Below are positions 17,381 through 26,877 of a stretch of DNA of 64,000 bases, in pieces; positions within the stretch are counted from its first letter, which is position 1, and the number at the start of each line of letters is the position of its first letter. Both the position numbers and the translations under genes were made by a program. The DNA is from JBOFOR01 sp051654865 (GTDB lineage Bacteria > Bacillota > Clostridia > Peptostreptococcales > Peptostreptococcaceae): positions 62,001 through 126,000 of the forward strand of contig JBOFYV010000068.1 in the NCBI GenBank assembly GCA_051654865.1, given 5' to 3'. A model generated the notes under the pieces. It searched no databases and was not told where the DNA came from. It worked only from the letters and a program-made list of their open reading frames with translations.

Positions 17381-18652
17381 TTAATCTCTAACATAAATAG
17401 GAGCTGTGTAATAGTCCATAGGACCTTTTAATAAGTGTTTGTTATCCTTATAGTAAATCATATTGTACATATTACTAGCCTTAATATCATAATCGATTAA
17501 AGTCTTAAATATATCATCATCCATAGAAAAAGATACATTAGAAAACTTATTTACTATATTTATATCAGAGTTATTTTTTATAGTTTTTAATATTTCACGG
17601 CCTTTATCATTAAAAGCTAAAACTCTAACATAAGGCATAGTATTTATATTTTTAACTTTATTTACGTCATCTTTAGTTATACCAAGTAAAATGTTATTAA
17701 GAGTTCTTTTGATTTTAGTTAGTGTATATCTTTTTGATTTTATTGCTAACTGTAAATCGTATAAGTTAGGTGATGTAAATATATTTTGATAAATTTTATT
17801 TTCTATACCTTCATTAACATCAAAGTATCTATCTAAATGATTTATATCCCTAAGTACTATAGAGTTTATTAAATCAAAATACTTATCATCGAACATAGGC
17901 GAAAAATTATCTTTAGTTTTTGATTTGAGTGTATTAAAAGTAGGTACTGGAACTACATTTGATAGCATGCTTAAATCACCGTTTTCTTTTAGCGATTTTC
18001 TTATAGCTGTAGCTGAACAAATATCACTATTAATGCTTTCTGAGTTATATGATGCACTTACTCTAGAAATTGTAAAAGATTTTATATTACTTTGTAATTT
18101 TAGTAGACATTTTATATACTCTAGGCCTAAAATGTTATTAGAGGAATTTAATATGGACAACAGTTTATCCTTCGATACATCTAATAAATCATACTTATAA
18201 ATATAATCAAATAGGGCTAGACTACGAGCAGTAGGATAAAGTAACCCTTCATCTAAGTACTTTCTTAAATTTTCTTTGAACTCATCAGGTTCATTCACTA
18301 ATAATTTTGCAATTGTATACAAAGTATTAATATTACCTTCTTCACTACCAAAACAAATTGAATTAACGCAGTTTAATGAGTTTAGAGTAGTGATAGCACC
18401 ATGGGCAAAAAGTTCGGCGCTTTGACATGCAAACATAGTAGGTAGTTCAATAACTAAATCTACACCGTTTTTTACGGCCATTTGCGCGCGCGTATATTTA
18501 TCGAATAAAGCAGGTTCTCCTCTTTGAAGAAAATTACCGCTCATAATGGCAATACTATGAGTAGCCCCAGTTAGCTCAATAGATTTTTTTAAATGATATA
18601 AATGACCATTATGAAATGGATTATATTCAACTATTAATCCTAATAAATGCAT
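17381..18652 (-). CDS. tmcAL: tRNA(Met) cytidine acetate ligase TmcAL (YlbM)
   Basis: A 423-residue nucleotidyltransferase-like protein. It starts GLIVEYNPFHNGHLYHL, a nucleotide-binding HxGH motif, and continues with SGNFLQRGEPA and FGSEEGN. TmcAL uses acetate and ATP to make N4-acetylcytidine at position 34 of elongator tRNA(Met). The start ATG follows AAAGGAGAAAG on the minus strand. It is divergent from ackA, whose product interconverts acetyl phosphate and acetate, the substrate of this enzyme. Confidence 0.92.
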   Translation of the reverse strand: MHLLGLIVEYNPFHNGHLYHLKKSIELTGATHSIAIMSGNFLQRGEPALFDKYTRAQMAVKNGVDLVIELPTMFACQSAELFAHGAITTLNSLNCVNSICFGSEEGNINTLYTIAKLLVNEPDEFKENLRKYLDEGLLYPTARSLALFDYIYKYDLLDVSKDKLLSILNSSNNILGLEYIKCLLKLQSNIKSFTISRVSASYNSESINSDICSATAIRKSLKENGDLSMLSNVVPVPTFNTLKSKTKDNFSPMFDDKYFDLINSIVLRDINHLDRYFDVNEGIENKIYQNIFTSPNLYDLQLAIKSKRYTLTKIKRTLNNILLGITKDDVNKVKNINTMPYVRVLAFNDKGREILKTIKNNSDINIVNKFSNVSFSMDDDIFKTLIDYDIKASNMYNMIYYKDNKHLLKGPMDYYTAPIYVRD

Positions 18653-18948
18653 AAAACTTTCTCCTTTTGTAAAATATAAATAGGTTTTTAAATATATTTT
18701 AAAAATAAAAAATATATTTATATAATCATACTTATAATATTATAACAAATAGAGAAAAATAATCTATGTGACAACAATTATTTAAAAAAATAAATAAAGT
18801 TGGATATTGTACTGTACTTTTGTGAAAAAAAGTGATATATTATTTTATAGCAAAATGTTTAATGTATACAATGTTATAAAATAAAAATAAATACTCGGCC
18901 TAAAAAGGCTTGATACATATTATTGTTAATTTTTAAGGAGGTATACTA
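18653..18948. other. Divergent intergenic region tmcAL / ackA
   Basis: This 296-base AT-rich gap separates divergent genes and must contain both promoters. No gene is seen. A small GC-rich inverted repeat (GGCCT-AAAA-AGGC) lies at 18897-18909, about 40 bases before ackA, and TATACAAT near 18866 could serve as a -10 element. No complete promoter is called. Confidence 0.5.
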
Positions 18949-20145
18949 ATGAAAATATTAGTATTAAACTGTGGTAGTTCTTCATTAAAGTATCAATTAA
19001 TAGATATGTCAAATGAAGAAGCATTATGTGTAGGATTAGTTGAAAGAATAGGTATAGAAGGTTCTATACTTAAGCAAGAAAAAGATGGTGTAGAAGGTAA
19101 GTTAGTTGTTGAACAACCAATGAAAAATCACCAAGACGCTATAAAGTTAGTATTAAATGCTTTAGTTGATACTACTTACGGTGGAGTTAAAGAAATGTCT
19201 GAAATAGAAGCTGTAGGACACAGAGTTGTTCACGGTGGAGAAAAGTTTGCAGGTTCAGTAGTAATAACTGATGAAGTTAAAGCTGCATTACAAGAATGTG
19301 TTGAATTAGCACCACTTCACAACCCAGCTAACATAATGGGAATAGAAGCTTGTGAAGCTATACTTCCAGGTGTACCAATGGTAGGAGTATTCGATACTGC
19401 TTTCCATCAAACAATGCCTAAAAAATCATACTTATATGGTTTACCTCATGAATTATACACTAAGTACGGTGTAAGAAGATACGGATTCCACGGAACTTCT
19501 CACAAGTATGTATCTCAAAGAGCTGCAGCAATGCTTGGAAAGAAACCAGAAGAAGTTAAAGTTGTAACTTGCCACTTAGGAAACGGAGCTTCTGTAGCTG
19601 CTGTTGATGGTGGTAAATCTGTAGATACATCTATGGGATTCACTCCATTAGAAGGTTTAATAATGGGAACTAGATGTGGAGATATAGATGCTGCTATATT
19701 ACCATTCTTAATGGAAAAAGAAGGATTAGATGCTCAAGGGTTATCTGATTTAATGAACAAGAAGTCTGGGGTATATGGAATGACTGGTATATCAAGTGAC
19801 TTCAGAGATATAGAAGATGGAGCTGCTGCTGGAGATGAAAAAGCAATAGTTGCTTTAGATGCATATGCTCAAAAAGTTAAAAAGTATATAGGATCTTACA
19901 TGGCTGAAATGAACGGTGCAGATGCTGTTGTATTCACTGCAGGTGTAGGTGAAAATGGTATAGATATGAGAGCTGCTATATGTGAAAATATGGAGTTCTT
20001 AGGAATGAAGTTAGACAAAGAAGCTAACAAGGTTAGAGGTAAAGAAAGAGTAATATCTACAGAAGACTCTAGAGTTAAGATATTATTAATACCAACTAAC
20101 GAAGAATTAGTTATAGCTAGAGATACATTAGCTTTAGTAAAATAA
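18949..20145 (+). CDS. ackA: Acetate kinase
   Basis: A 398-residue ASKHA-fold kinase converting acetyl phosphate and ADP to acetate and ATP, the energy-yielding step of acetate fermentation. Motifs NCGSSSLKY at the start, GHRVVHGG near residue 86, FDTAFHQTMP, RYGFHGTSH, CHLGNGAS, VFTAGVGENG and the terminal IPTNEEL are all intact. Codons ending in C (AAC, TTC, CAC, TAC) are clearly commoner than in the neighbours, as expected for a highly expressed gene. The AAGGAGG site is ideal. No pta is seen beside it. Confidence 0.97.
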   Translation: MKILVLNCGSSSLKYQLIDMSNEEALCVGLVERIGIEGSILKQEKDGVEGKLVVEQPMKNHQDAIKLVLNALVDTTYGGVKEMSEIEAVGHRVVHGGEKFAGSVVITDEVKAALQECVELAPLHNPANIMGIEACEAILPGVPMVGVFDTAFHQTMPKKSYLYGLPHELYTKYGVRRYGFHGTSHKYVSQRAAAMLGKKPEEVKVVTCHLGNGASVAAVDGGKSVDTSMGFTPLEGLIMGTRCGDIDAAILPFLMEKEGLDAQGLSDLMNKKSGVYGMTGISSDFRDIEDGAAAGDEKAIVALDAYAQKVKKYIGSYMAEMNGADAVVFTAGVGENGIDMRAAICENMEFLGMKLDKEANKVRGKERVISTEDSRVKILLIPTNEELVIARDTLALVK

Positions 20146-20165
20146 TTATAAATGGATATAATATA

Positions 20166-20198
20166 TTTAAGGTAGGGTAAAACCTACCTTAAATTTTG
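20166..20198 (+). terminator. Intrinsic terminator after ackA
   Basis: The stem TTTAAGGTAGG/CCTACCTTAAA (11 base pairs) with a six-base loop is followed by TTTT. Confidence 0.82.
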
Positions 20199-20268
20199 TA
20201 ATAGATTAAAGTAAAAACATGTTTATGTCGGTTAATGGATGGCAAAAATATGTATCAAGTAAAAATAC

Positions 20269-20297
20269 TTGACAAACAAAGGACTAATTTGTATAAT
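20269..20297 (+). promoter_or_regulatory. Consensus SigA promoter of the DUF177-rpmF unit
   Basis: TTGACA and TATAAT, both exact, are separated by 17 bases. The start of transcription would fall near 20304, 22 bases before the DUF177 start codon. Confidence 0.9.
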
Positions 20298-20325
20298 AAA
20301 TTGGTAATGTATTGAGGTGAATTTA

Positions 20326-20853
20326 ATGCAAATCAATCTAGATAAACTAACTAGGAGAGAAATTGACAAATTAGACTTGAATTTTTCTCAAAAAATTGAT
20401 ACTATTAATTATTGTGAGAATAGTTATAAACTAGCTTCACCGATAAATGTAGAAGGTAAAGTCTCAAATACAAACAAAGGTTTATACCTGGATGTAAATG
20501 TAGAATTTACTATAGTAGAAAACTGTGCAAGATGTTTAGAAGAAGTAGAAGTACCAATAGCTTATTCTATAGAAGGATTTTTAGTAAAGGAAGACTTTGA
20601 TGAAGATTCTTTTGAAGATGATGATGCATTTATATTTGATGGACAAGAGCTGGACATCGTAGATATAATATGTCAAACTATGGACTTTAAAATGCCACCA
20701 AGAGTACTTTGTAATGAAGATTGTGAAGGTCTTTGTTTAGGGTGTGGGGTAAACTTAAATAAACAAGAATGTTCTTGCAGTGAAATTGCGAACGACGAGG
20801 AGATTATAGATCCCCGTTTTGCTAAATTAAAAGATATATTTAAAAACGACTAA
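20326..20853 (+). CDS. yceD: DUF177 (YceD) family protein
   Basis: A 175-residue protein of the YceD/DUF177 family, which is almost always encoded just before rpmF and has been linked to 23S rRNA accumulation or ribosome assembly. Two cysteine pairs are visible, CARCLEE near residue 65 and a cluster around NEDCEGLCLGCG near residue 130, suggesting metal binding. An acidic stretch lies between them. The ATG at 20326 follows GAGGTG by six bases; an in-frame GTG within that site is rejected. Confidence 0.88.
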   Translation: MQINLDKLTRREIDKLDLNFSQKIDTINYCENSYKLASPINVEGKVSNTNKGLYLDVNVEFTIVENCARCLEEVEVPIAYSIEGFLVKEDFDEDSFEDDDAFIFDGQELDIVDIICQTMDFKMPPRVLCNEDCEGLCLGCGVNLNKQECSCSEIANDEEIIDPRFAKLKDIFKND

Positions 20854-20866
20854 GGAGGTGGCGTAA

Positions 20867-21043
20867 ATGGCAGTACCAAAGCGTAAAACATCTAAATCAA
20901 AAACTAAAATGAGAAGAGCAGCTAACTCAAAGATGGTAGCAACTGGATTCGTAAGTTGTCCACAATGTCATGAGCCAAAATTACCACATAGAGTATGTCC
21001 AGACTGTGGATATTATAAAGGTAAAGAAGTTGTATCTGAATAA
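20867..21043 (+). CDS. rpmF: Ribosomal protein bL32
   Basis: A 58-residue frame starting MAVPKRKTSKSKTKMRR, the bL32 signature, with zinc cysteine pairs CPQC and CPDC. The RBS AAGGAGGTGG overlaps the DUF177 stop region, so the two genes are coupled. A strong terminator follows. The coupling of rpmF with fatty-acid genes is an old bacterial arrangement, but here the lipid genes have their own promoter. Confidence 0.97.
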   Translation: MAVPKRKTSKSKTKMRRAANSKMVATGFVSCPQCHEPKLPHRVCPDCGYYKGKEVVSE

Positions 21044-21051
21044 TAACTTCT

Positions 21052-21088
21052 AAAAACATGTAGATTATACTCTACATGTTTTTTTTTA
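21052..21088 (+). terminator. Intrinsic terminator after rpmF
   Basis: A stem of about 12 base pairs (AAAACATGTAGA and its complement) is followed by eight or nine T. It insulates rpmF from fapR. Confidence 0.92.
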
Positions 21089-21183
21089 CGTAAAATTAAG
21101 AATATTATGTAAGCTAGACTATAGTTTGAAAATGTTTTAAATGAATATATTTACCCTGGAATTATAAAAATATTATAAAAGTG

Positions 21184-21212
21184 TTGATAAATTTATTTTA
21201 ATATTATATACT
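21184..21212 (+). promoter_or_regulatory. SigA promoter of the fapR lipid operon
   Basis: TTGATA, 17 bases, TATACT. Transcription would start near 21219, inside the FapR operator. Confidence 0.85.
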
Positions 21213-21215
21213 ACT

Positions 21216-21234
21216 ATTAGTAGCTGGTACTAAT
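21216..21234. promoter_or_regulatory. FapR operator
   Basis: A 19-base element with perfect seven-base arms, ATTAGTA and TACTAAT, around GCTGG. It agrees with the known FapR box built on TTAGTAC/GTACTAA. It begins four bases after the -10 and covers the expected transcription start, so bound FapR would block initiation; malonyl-CoA or malonyl-ACP would release it. Confidence 0.88.
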
Positions 21235-21260
21235 TCTAGCTATAAAAACTTGGAGGTAAT

Positions 21261-21818
21261 ATGAAAAAGAAAAGTAAGGCCCAAAGACAACAAGAACTTG
21301 TTGAAAGGCTACAAGAGGATCCATTCTATACAGATGAAGAATTAGCTAATTTATTTGATGTAAGTATACAAACAATTAGATTAGATAGAATGAGTTTAAA
21401 TATACCTGAGTTAAGAGAAAGAGTTAAATCAATTGCGGAAACTGAAAGTTCTAAAGTTAAAACTTTAGGAATTAAAGAAATAACAGGAGAGATAATTGAT
21501 TTATCTGTAGGACAATTAGGAATATCTATGTTAGAAATTACAGAGGATATGCTTTACTCTAAGACTAATACTTTAAAGGATACTTATATATTTGCACTAG
21601 CAGACTCATTAGCAATGGCCATTATTGATGCACCAAAGGTAATAATGAGGTTTGCCAACGTAAAATGCTTGAAATTAATTGAACAAAAAGATAGGCTTAT
21701 AGCAAAGGCTGAAATTTATAAGCAGATTGATAAAAAGCATTACGTAAAAGTTGTAGTAAATAACAAAATGCAAGAGCAAATATTTAGAGGTAAATTCATT
21801 TTTGAAGAATTAGATTAG
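21261..21818 (+). CDS. fapR: Transcription factor FapR
   Basis: A 185-residue repressor with an N-terminal DeoR-like helix-turn-helix (TDEELANLFDVSIQTIRLDR, about residues 24-43) and a C-terminal hot-dog effector domain. FapR represses fatty acid and phospholipid genes and is released by malonyl-CoA, coupling membrane synthesis to precursor supply. It heads the operon plsX-fabH-fabK-fabD-fabG-acpP-fabF and carries its own operator, so it is autoregulated. Confidence 0.95.
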   Translation: MKKKSKAQRQQELVERLQEDPFYTDEELANLFDVSIQTIRLDRMSLNIPELRERVKSIAETESSKVKTLGIKEITGEIIDLSVGQLGISMLEITEDMLYSKTNTLKDTYIFALADSLAMAIIDAPKVIMRFANVKCLKLIEQKDRLIAKAEIYKQIDKKHYVKVVVNNKMQEQIFRGKFIFEELD

Positions 21819-21829
21819 GAGGAAAAGTT

Positions 21830-22843
21830 ATGAGAATAGTAATCGATGGTATGGGTGGAGACAACGCACCTAAGTCTAATGTAGAAGGTGTTGTAAATGC
21901 AATAAAAGAGTATAATGTGGATTTAATAATCACAGGAGATAAAGATATATTAGAAAAAGAATTTTCTAATTATGAATTTGATAGAAGTAAATTAGAGATT
22001 GTTCATACAACTGAAATTATAGAAAATGAAGATAAACCAGTAAAGGCAATTAGAAGCAAAAAAGATTCGTCTATGGTAGTTGCCCTTAGGCTTGTTAAAG
22101 AAGGTAAGGCTGATGCTGTAATAAGTGCTGGAAATACAGGAGCATTGCTTGCAGGTGGACTATTTGTGGTAGGTAGAATAAAAGGAATAGATAGACCTTG
22201 TTTATGTCCTGCACTACCTAATGTTAAAAGAGGAATGACTCTTATAGCAGATGGAGGAGCTAATGCAGATTGTAAGGCTAGAAACTTAGTAGAGTTTGCT
22301 GGTATGAGTAATATATATGCTAAAAAAGTTTTAGCAATGGATAATCCTAGAGTTGCGTTAGCAAATGTAGGAATAGAAGAAGGTAAAGGGAATGATTTAG
22401 TTAAGAAGTCTTATGAAGAATTAAAAAAATTAGATTTTAATTTTATTGGAAATGTAGAAGCTAGAGATGTAATAAACTCATATACAGATATTATAGTATG
22501 TGACGGATTTACAGGAAATATATTATTAAAATCTACTGAAGGTGTAGCTATGTCTGTTATGAAATTAATAAAAGAAACTTTACTTAGTAGTACAAAAGGA
22601 AAGTTAGGGGCTATGCTTATAAAAGACGACTTGAAAAAATTAAAAAGCTTTATGGACTATGCTGAATATGGTGGAGCGCCTCTACTTGGAGTAAATGGTG
22701 GAGTAATTAAGGCACACGGAAGTTCAGATTCAAGAGCCATAAAAAATGCTATAAATCAAGGTATAAAGTTTGCAAATGGAAATGTGGTAGAAGAAATAAA
22801 AGAATTCATCAAAAACACTAAAGAGTTAGAAGGTGAAGAGTAA
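21830..22843 (+). CDS. plsX: Phosphate acyltransferase PlsX
   Basis: A 337-residue enzyme making acyl-phosphate from acyl-ACP, the donor for PlsY in phosphatidic acid synthesis. It starts RIVIDGMGGDNAP, and AVISAGNTGALLAGG and ADGGANADCK are conserved motifs. It lies 11 bases after fapR with AGGAGG before the ATG. It would also accept acyl-phosphate produced by the FakA-like kinase encoded at 10.6-12.3 kb. Confidence 0.96.
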   Translation: MRIVIDGMGGDNAPKSNVEGVVNAIKEYNVDLIITGDKDILEKEFSNYEFDRSKLEIVHTTEIIENEDKPVKAIRSKKDSSMVVALRLVKEGKADAVISAGNTGALLAGGLFVVGRIKGIDRPCLCPALPNVKRGMTLIADGGANADCKARNLVEFAGMSNIYAKKVLAMDNPRVALANVGIEEGKGNDLVKKSYEELKKLDFNFIGNVEARDVINSYTDIIVCDGFTGNILLKSTEGVAMSVMKLIKETLLSSTKGKLGAMLIKDDLKKLKSFMDYAEYGGAPLLGVNGGVIKAHGSSDSRAIKNAINQGIKFANGNVVEEIKEFIKNTKELEGEE

Positions 22844-22875
22844 AAATAAACTCATGTTGGAGGTTTAGAATATAC

Positions 22876-23880
22876 ATGGATATGAAGGCTGGTATATTAG
22901 GTATAGGAAGTTATTTGCCAAATAAAATATTAGATAATCATTACTTTGAAAAAATAATGGATACGTCAGATGAATGGATAAAAACTAGAACAGGAATAAG
23001 TGAAAGAAGAATTGCTAATGAAAATGAATCAACGTCGGACTTAGCAACTAAAGCAGCATTAAAAGCAATACAATCTGCAAACTTAAAACCACAAGATATA
23101 GATTTAATAATAGTAGCTACAGCTACTCCAGATATGGCATTTCCTTCTACAGCATGTATAGTTCAAAATAATATAGAAGCTAAAAATGCAGCAGCTTTTG
23201 ATATATCGGCAGCTTGTTCAGGATTCATATATGCGATAACTATAGCAAAGCAATTTGTAGAAAATAATGTATACAAGAATGTAATTGTTATAGGCGCAGA
23301 AACTTTATCTAGAGTTTTAGATTATGATGATAGATCTACAGCTATATTATTTGGAGATGGAGCAGGAGCAGTTGTAATAGGAAGTGTTGAAGATGGCGGA
23401 ATATTATCTACATATTTAGGAGCTGACGGAAGTGGAGGAGACTTTTTAAATATACCAGCTGGAGGTTCTAAACTTCCAGCAACTTATCAAACAATTGATA
23501 GTAGATTACATACCATAAAAATGGCAGGAAATGATGTATACAAATTTGCAGTGAGAATAATGGGAGAAGCATCAATTAAAGCATTAGAAATCGCAAAGCT
23601 AAATACATCTGATATTGACTATTTGATTCCTCATCAAGCTAATATAAGGATAATAGAAGCGTCAGCTAAAAGATTAAAACTTGGCATGGATAAAGTCTAT
23701 GTTAACTTAAATAAGTATGGAAATATGTCTGCAGCATCAATTCCAGTAGCATTAGATGAAGCATATAGAGAAGGTAAGATAAACAAGGGTGACAACATAG
23801 TGTTAGTTGGCTTTGGTGGAGGATTAACTTGGGGATCTTCAGTAATAAATTGGAGTATGCAAGGAGGAAAAAATGAATAA
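22876..23880 (+). CDS. fabH: Beta-ketoacyl-ACP synthase III
   Basis: A 334-residue initiating condensing enzyme joining acetyl-type CoA and malonyl-ACP. The catalytic triad is visible: Cys in ISAACSGF (about residue 114), His in PHQANIRI (about 252) and Asn in NKYGNMSAAS (about 282). The GGAGG site is 12 bases before the chosen ATG; a second ATG two codons later is even further away. The end overlaps fabK by eight bases. Confidence 0.96.
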   Translation: MDMKAGILGIGSYLPNKILDNHYFEKIMDTSDEWIKTRTGISERRIANENESTSDLATKAALKAIQSANLKPQDIDLIIVATATPDMAFPSTACIVQNNIEAKNAAAFDISAACSGFIYAITIAKQFVENNVYKNVIVIGAETLSRVLDYDDRSTAILFGDGAGAVVIGSVEDGGILSTYLGADGSGGDFLNIPAGGSKLPATYQTIDSRLHTIKMAGNDVYKFAVRIMGEASIKALEIAKLNTSDIDYLIPHQANIRIIEASAKRLKLGMDKVYVNLNKYGNMSAASIPVALDEAYREGKINKGDNIVLVGFGGGLTWGSSVINWSMQGGKNE

Positions 23881-24802
23881 AATTTGTCAAATGATAGGTA
23901 TACAATATCCAATTATTCAAGGTGGAATGGCTTGGGTAGCGGATGCAAATCTTGCGAGTGCAGTTTCGAATGCGGGGGGACTTGGTTTAATAGCAGGAGG
24001 TAATGCACCAAAGGAAGTTATAAAAGAAGAAATAAGGAAATGTAGGGAGTTAACAGATAAACCTTTTGGTGTAAATGTAATGCTATTATCTCCATATGTA
24101 GATGAGATAATTGAATTAGTAATAGAAGAAAAAATTGATGTTATAACAACTGGTGCAGGTAATCCGGCTAAATATATTGATAGATTGAAAGAAATAGGAA
24201 CAAAAATAATACCTGTAGTTCCTAGTATAGCATTAGCGCAAAGAATGGAAAAACTAGGTGCAGATGCTGTTATAGTAGAAGGAACAGAAGCAGGTGGGCA
24301 TATAGGAGAACTGACTACTATGGTACTTACACCTCAAGTGGCAGATTCAGTAAGCATACCTGTAATATGTGCTGGTGGAATTGCTGATGGAAGAGGATTA
24401 GCAGCAGCGTTTGCATTAGGTGCAAAAGGAGTTCAAGTAGGTACTAGATTTATATGTAGTGATGAGTGTAATGTACATGAAAACTATAAAAATATGGTAT
24501 TAAAGTCAAGGGATAGGGATGCTATAGTAACAGGAAGAACTACGGGGCATCCTGTAAGAACTCTTAAAAATAAGCTAGCAAAAGAAATAATAAATATGGA
24601 AAAAGAAGGATATAATCCAGAAGAGATAGATAAAAGGGCTATAGGGTCTTTAAGAATGGCTACTGTAGATGGAGATGTACATAATGGATCCTTTATGGCA
24701 GGTCAAATAGCATCTATTGTAAAAGACATAAAGCCATGTAAAGAAATAATAGAAAATATGGTAAATGAGGCTAAAACAATTATGCCTAATATAGATATAT
24801 AA
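23873..24802 (+). CDS. fabK: FMN-dependent enoyl-ACP reductase II
   Basis: A 309-residue TIM-barrel flavoprotein of the nitronate monooxygenase/FabK group. QGGMAWVADANLASAVSNAGG near the start, EGTEAGGHIGE with the catalytic histidine near residue 143, and GGIADGRG/ALGAKGVQVGTRF bind FMN phosphate. FabK performs the last reduction of each elongation cycle and replaces FabI; it is not sensitive to triclosan in characterised species. No fabI or fabL is seen. The start overlaps fabH, with AAGGAGG inside the fabH end. Confidence 0.95.
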   Translation: MNKICQMIGIQYPIIQGGMAWVADANLASAVSNAGGLGLIAGGNAPKEVIKEEIRKCRELTDKPFGVNVMLLSPYVDEIIELVIEEKIDVITTGAGNPAKYIDRLKEIGTKIIPVVPSIALAQRMEKLGADAVIVEGTEAGGHIGELTTMVLTPQVADSVSIPVICAGGIADGRGLAAAFALGAKGVQVGTRFICSDECNVHENYKNMVLKSRDRDAIVTGRTTGHPVRTLKNKLAKEIINMEKEGYNPEEIDKRAIGSLRMATVDGDVHNGSFMAGQIASIVKDIKPCKEIIENMVNEAKTIMPNIDI

Positions 24803-24817
24803 ATTAGGAGGTATACT

Positions 24818-25771
24818 ATGGGAAAAATAGCATTAGTATTTCCAGGTCAAGGGTCTCAATATGTAGGAATGGCAAGGGATATTTATGAAAATAACTATAT
24901 TGCTAAAAAGACAATAGATGATGCCTGTAATGCGTTAGATATGGATTTAAAAAAAATAATGTTTGAAGGTAGTGAAGAAGAACTAGCAAAAACAGAAAAT
25001 ACTCAGCCAGCAATAGTTGTTCATAGTATAGCCTTATTAAAAATACTAGAACAAGAAATAGGATTAAAGTATGATTCTTGTTTAGGTTTATCTTTAGGAG
25101 AATATAGTGCGCTAGTAGCAGCTGATGCCATTAAATTTGAAGATGCAGTGCCTTTAGTTAAAAAGAGAGGTAAATTTATGCAAGATACAGTTCCTCTGGG
25201 AAAAGGTGCAATGGCTGCTATATTAGGATTAGATAGGAATAAAGTAAATAATATAATAGATACCATAAATGATGGAATTGTTGAAGTTGCAAACTACAAT
25301 TCTCCAGGTCAAATAGTTATATCTGGTGAAAATGATAAGATAGAAGAAGCTATAGTTAAGTTTAAAGAAAATGGAGCAAAAAGGGCTGTAAAATTAAATG
25401 TAAGTGGGCCTTTCCATTCATCAATGTTAAAAGATGCAGGAATAAAATTATCAACAGAATTAGAGAGGGTTAGTATAAAAAATCCAAGAGTGCCAGTGGT
25501 TTCTAATGTAATGGGAGATTATTATGAAGATGAAGTTAAGGATTTACTTATAAAGCAAGTAAGTTCATCTGTTCTTTGGGAAGACTCAATAGAAAAACTA
25601 ATAGATGAAGGCTATGATAACTTTATTGAAATTGGACCTGGAAAAACATTAAAAGCATTTATAAAGAAAATATCTTCAAAAAAATCTTGTGATGTAAATA
25701 TTTATAATATAGATGATTTAAGTTCACTAAATGAATTTATAGAAATTTACAGAAATGGAGAGGTAAAATGA
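24818..25771 (+). CDS. fabD: Malonyl CoA-ACP transacylase
   Basis: A 317-residue acyltransferase loading malonate on ACP. FPGQGSQYVGMARD at the start, the nucleophile serine in GLSLGEYSAL (about residue 91) and the histidine in SGPFHSSML (about 201) are present. It overlaps fabG by four bases (ATGA-type coupling). Confidence 0.96.
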   Translation: MGKIALVFPGQGSQYVGMARDIYENNYIAKKTIDDACNALDMDLKKIMFEGSEEELAKTENTQPAIVVHSIALLKILEQEIGLKYDSCLGLSLGEYSALVAADAIKFEDAVPLVKKRGKFMQDTVPLGKGAMAAILGLDRNKVNNIIDTINDGIVEVANYNSPGQIVISGENDKIEEAIVKFKENGAKRAVKLNVSGPFHSSMLKDAGIKLSTELERVSIKNPRVPVVSNVMGDYYEDEVKDLLIKQVSSSVLWEDSIEKLIDEGYDNFIEIGPGKTLKAFIKKISSKKSCDVNIYNIDDLSSLNEFIEIYRNGEVK

Positions 25772-26517
25772 TAAATTTAAATGGTAAAGTGGCTATAGTG
25801 ACAGGTGGATCTAGGGGAATAGGTAAAGAGGTTGCTAAAAAATTAGCATCATTTGGATCTAACGTAGTAATTAATTATACTTCAAAAGAAGAAGAATCTT
25901 TAGAAACAAAATCAGAAATAGAAAGCCTAGGAGTAAAATGCATAACTGTAAAATGTGATGTTTCAAAAACAGAAGACGTTAATAATATGGTAGATGCAGC
26001 TCTTAATGAATTTGGTCAAATAGATATACTAGTAAATAATGCTGGAATAACTAAAGATGGTTTATTAATGAGAATGAAGGAAGAAGATTTTGATAAAGTA
26101 ATAGAGGTAAATTTAAAAGGTGTATTTAACTGTACTAAAGCAGTTACAAAACCTATGATGAAAAAGAAATATGGAAAAATAATAAATATAGCTTCAGTAG
26201 TTGGAGTAATAGGTAATGCGGGTCAAGCGAACTACTGTGCATCAAAAGCAGGGGTAATAGGATTTACAAAATCAACTGCAAGAGAACTAGCATCAAGGAA
26301 CATAAATATAAATGCTGTAGCACCTGGATTTATAGATACAGATATGACAAAAGTACTAAGTGATGAAATAAAACAAAGTATGTTAACTAATATTCCTAAA
26401 AATACATTTGGAGAACCTGAAGATGTGGCAAATGTAGTAGCATTTTTAGCTAGTGATATGTCTAGTTATGTTACAGGTCAGGTTATAAATGTAGATGGTG
26501 GAATGGTAATGCAATAA
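25768..26517 (+). CDS. fabG: 3-oxoacyl-ACP reductase
   Basis: A 249-residue short-chain dehydrogenase. TGGSRGIGK binds NADP, NNAG is the structural motif, and the catalytic Ser (IASVVG), Tyr and Lys (NYCASK, about residue 153-157) are present. It reduces 3-oxoacyl-ACP in each elongation cycle. No 3-hydroxyacyl-ACP dehydratase gene (fabZ) is seen in this operon, so it must lie elsewhere. Confidence 0.96.
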   Translation: MINLNGKVAIVTGGSRGIGKEVAKKLASFGSNVVINYTSKEEESLETKSEIESLGVKCITVKCDVSKTEDVNNMVDAALNEFGQIDILVNNAGITKDGLLMRMKEEDFDKVIEVNLKGVFNCTKAVTKPMMKKKYGKIINIASVVGVIGNAGQANYCASKAGVIGFTKSTARELASRNININAVAPGFIDTDMTKVLSDEIKQSMLTNIPKNTFGEPEDVANVVAFLASDMSSYVTGQVINVDGGMVMQ

Positions 26518-26625
26518 TATAATTTAGTTAAGATTCCTTAGACTAAAGATTTAAGGATAATTATAAATATAAAATATTGAAAATTAAAAATATAAAAATA
26601 ATTAAAATTCTAGGAGGAAAACAAT

Positions 26626-26850
26626 ATGTTTAATAAGGTTGTAGAAATAATAAGAGAGCAATTAGGAGCAGATGATAAGGAAATAACAATGGAAACTTCT
26701 TTAATGAAAGATTTAGAAGCAGATTCATTAGATGCAGTAGAAATAATAATGGCATTAGAAGATGAATTTTCAGTAGAAATACCAGATACAGAAGCAGAAA
26801 AATTTAATTCTATAGGAGATATAGTTAAATTCATAGAAACTAACAAATAA
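26626..26850 (+). CDS. acpP: Acyl carrier protein
   Basis: A 74-residue acidic protein with the phosphopantetheine attachment serine in EADSLDAVEI (about residue 36). It carries the growing acyl chain. The 108-base gap before it is the longest within the operon, and GGAGG precedes the ATG, giving independent, strong translation as expected for such an abundant protein. Confidence 0.97.
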   Translation: MFNKVVEIIREQLGADDKEITMETSLMKDLEADSLDAVEIIMALEDEFSVEIPDTEAEKFNSIGDIVKFIETNK

Positions 26851-26877
26851 TGCTAACAAAGGTATGGAGGTATCTCT

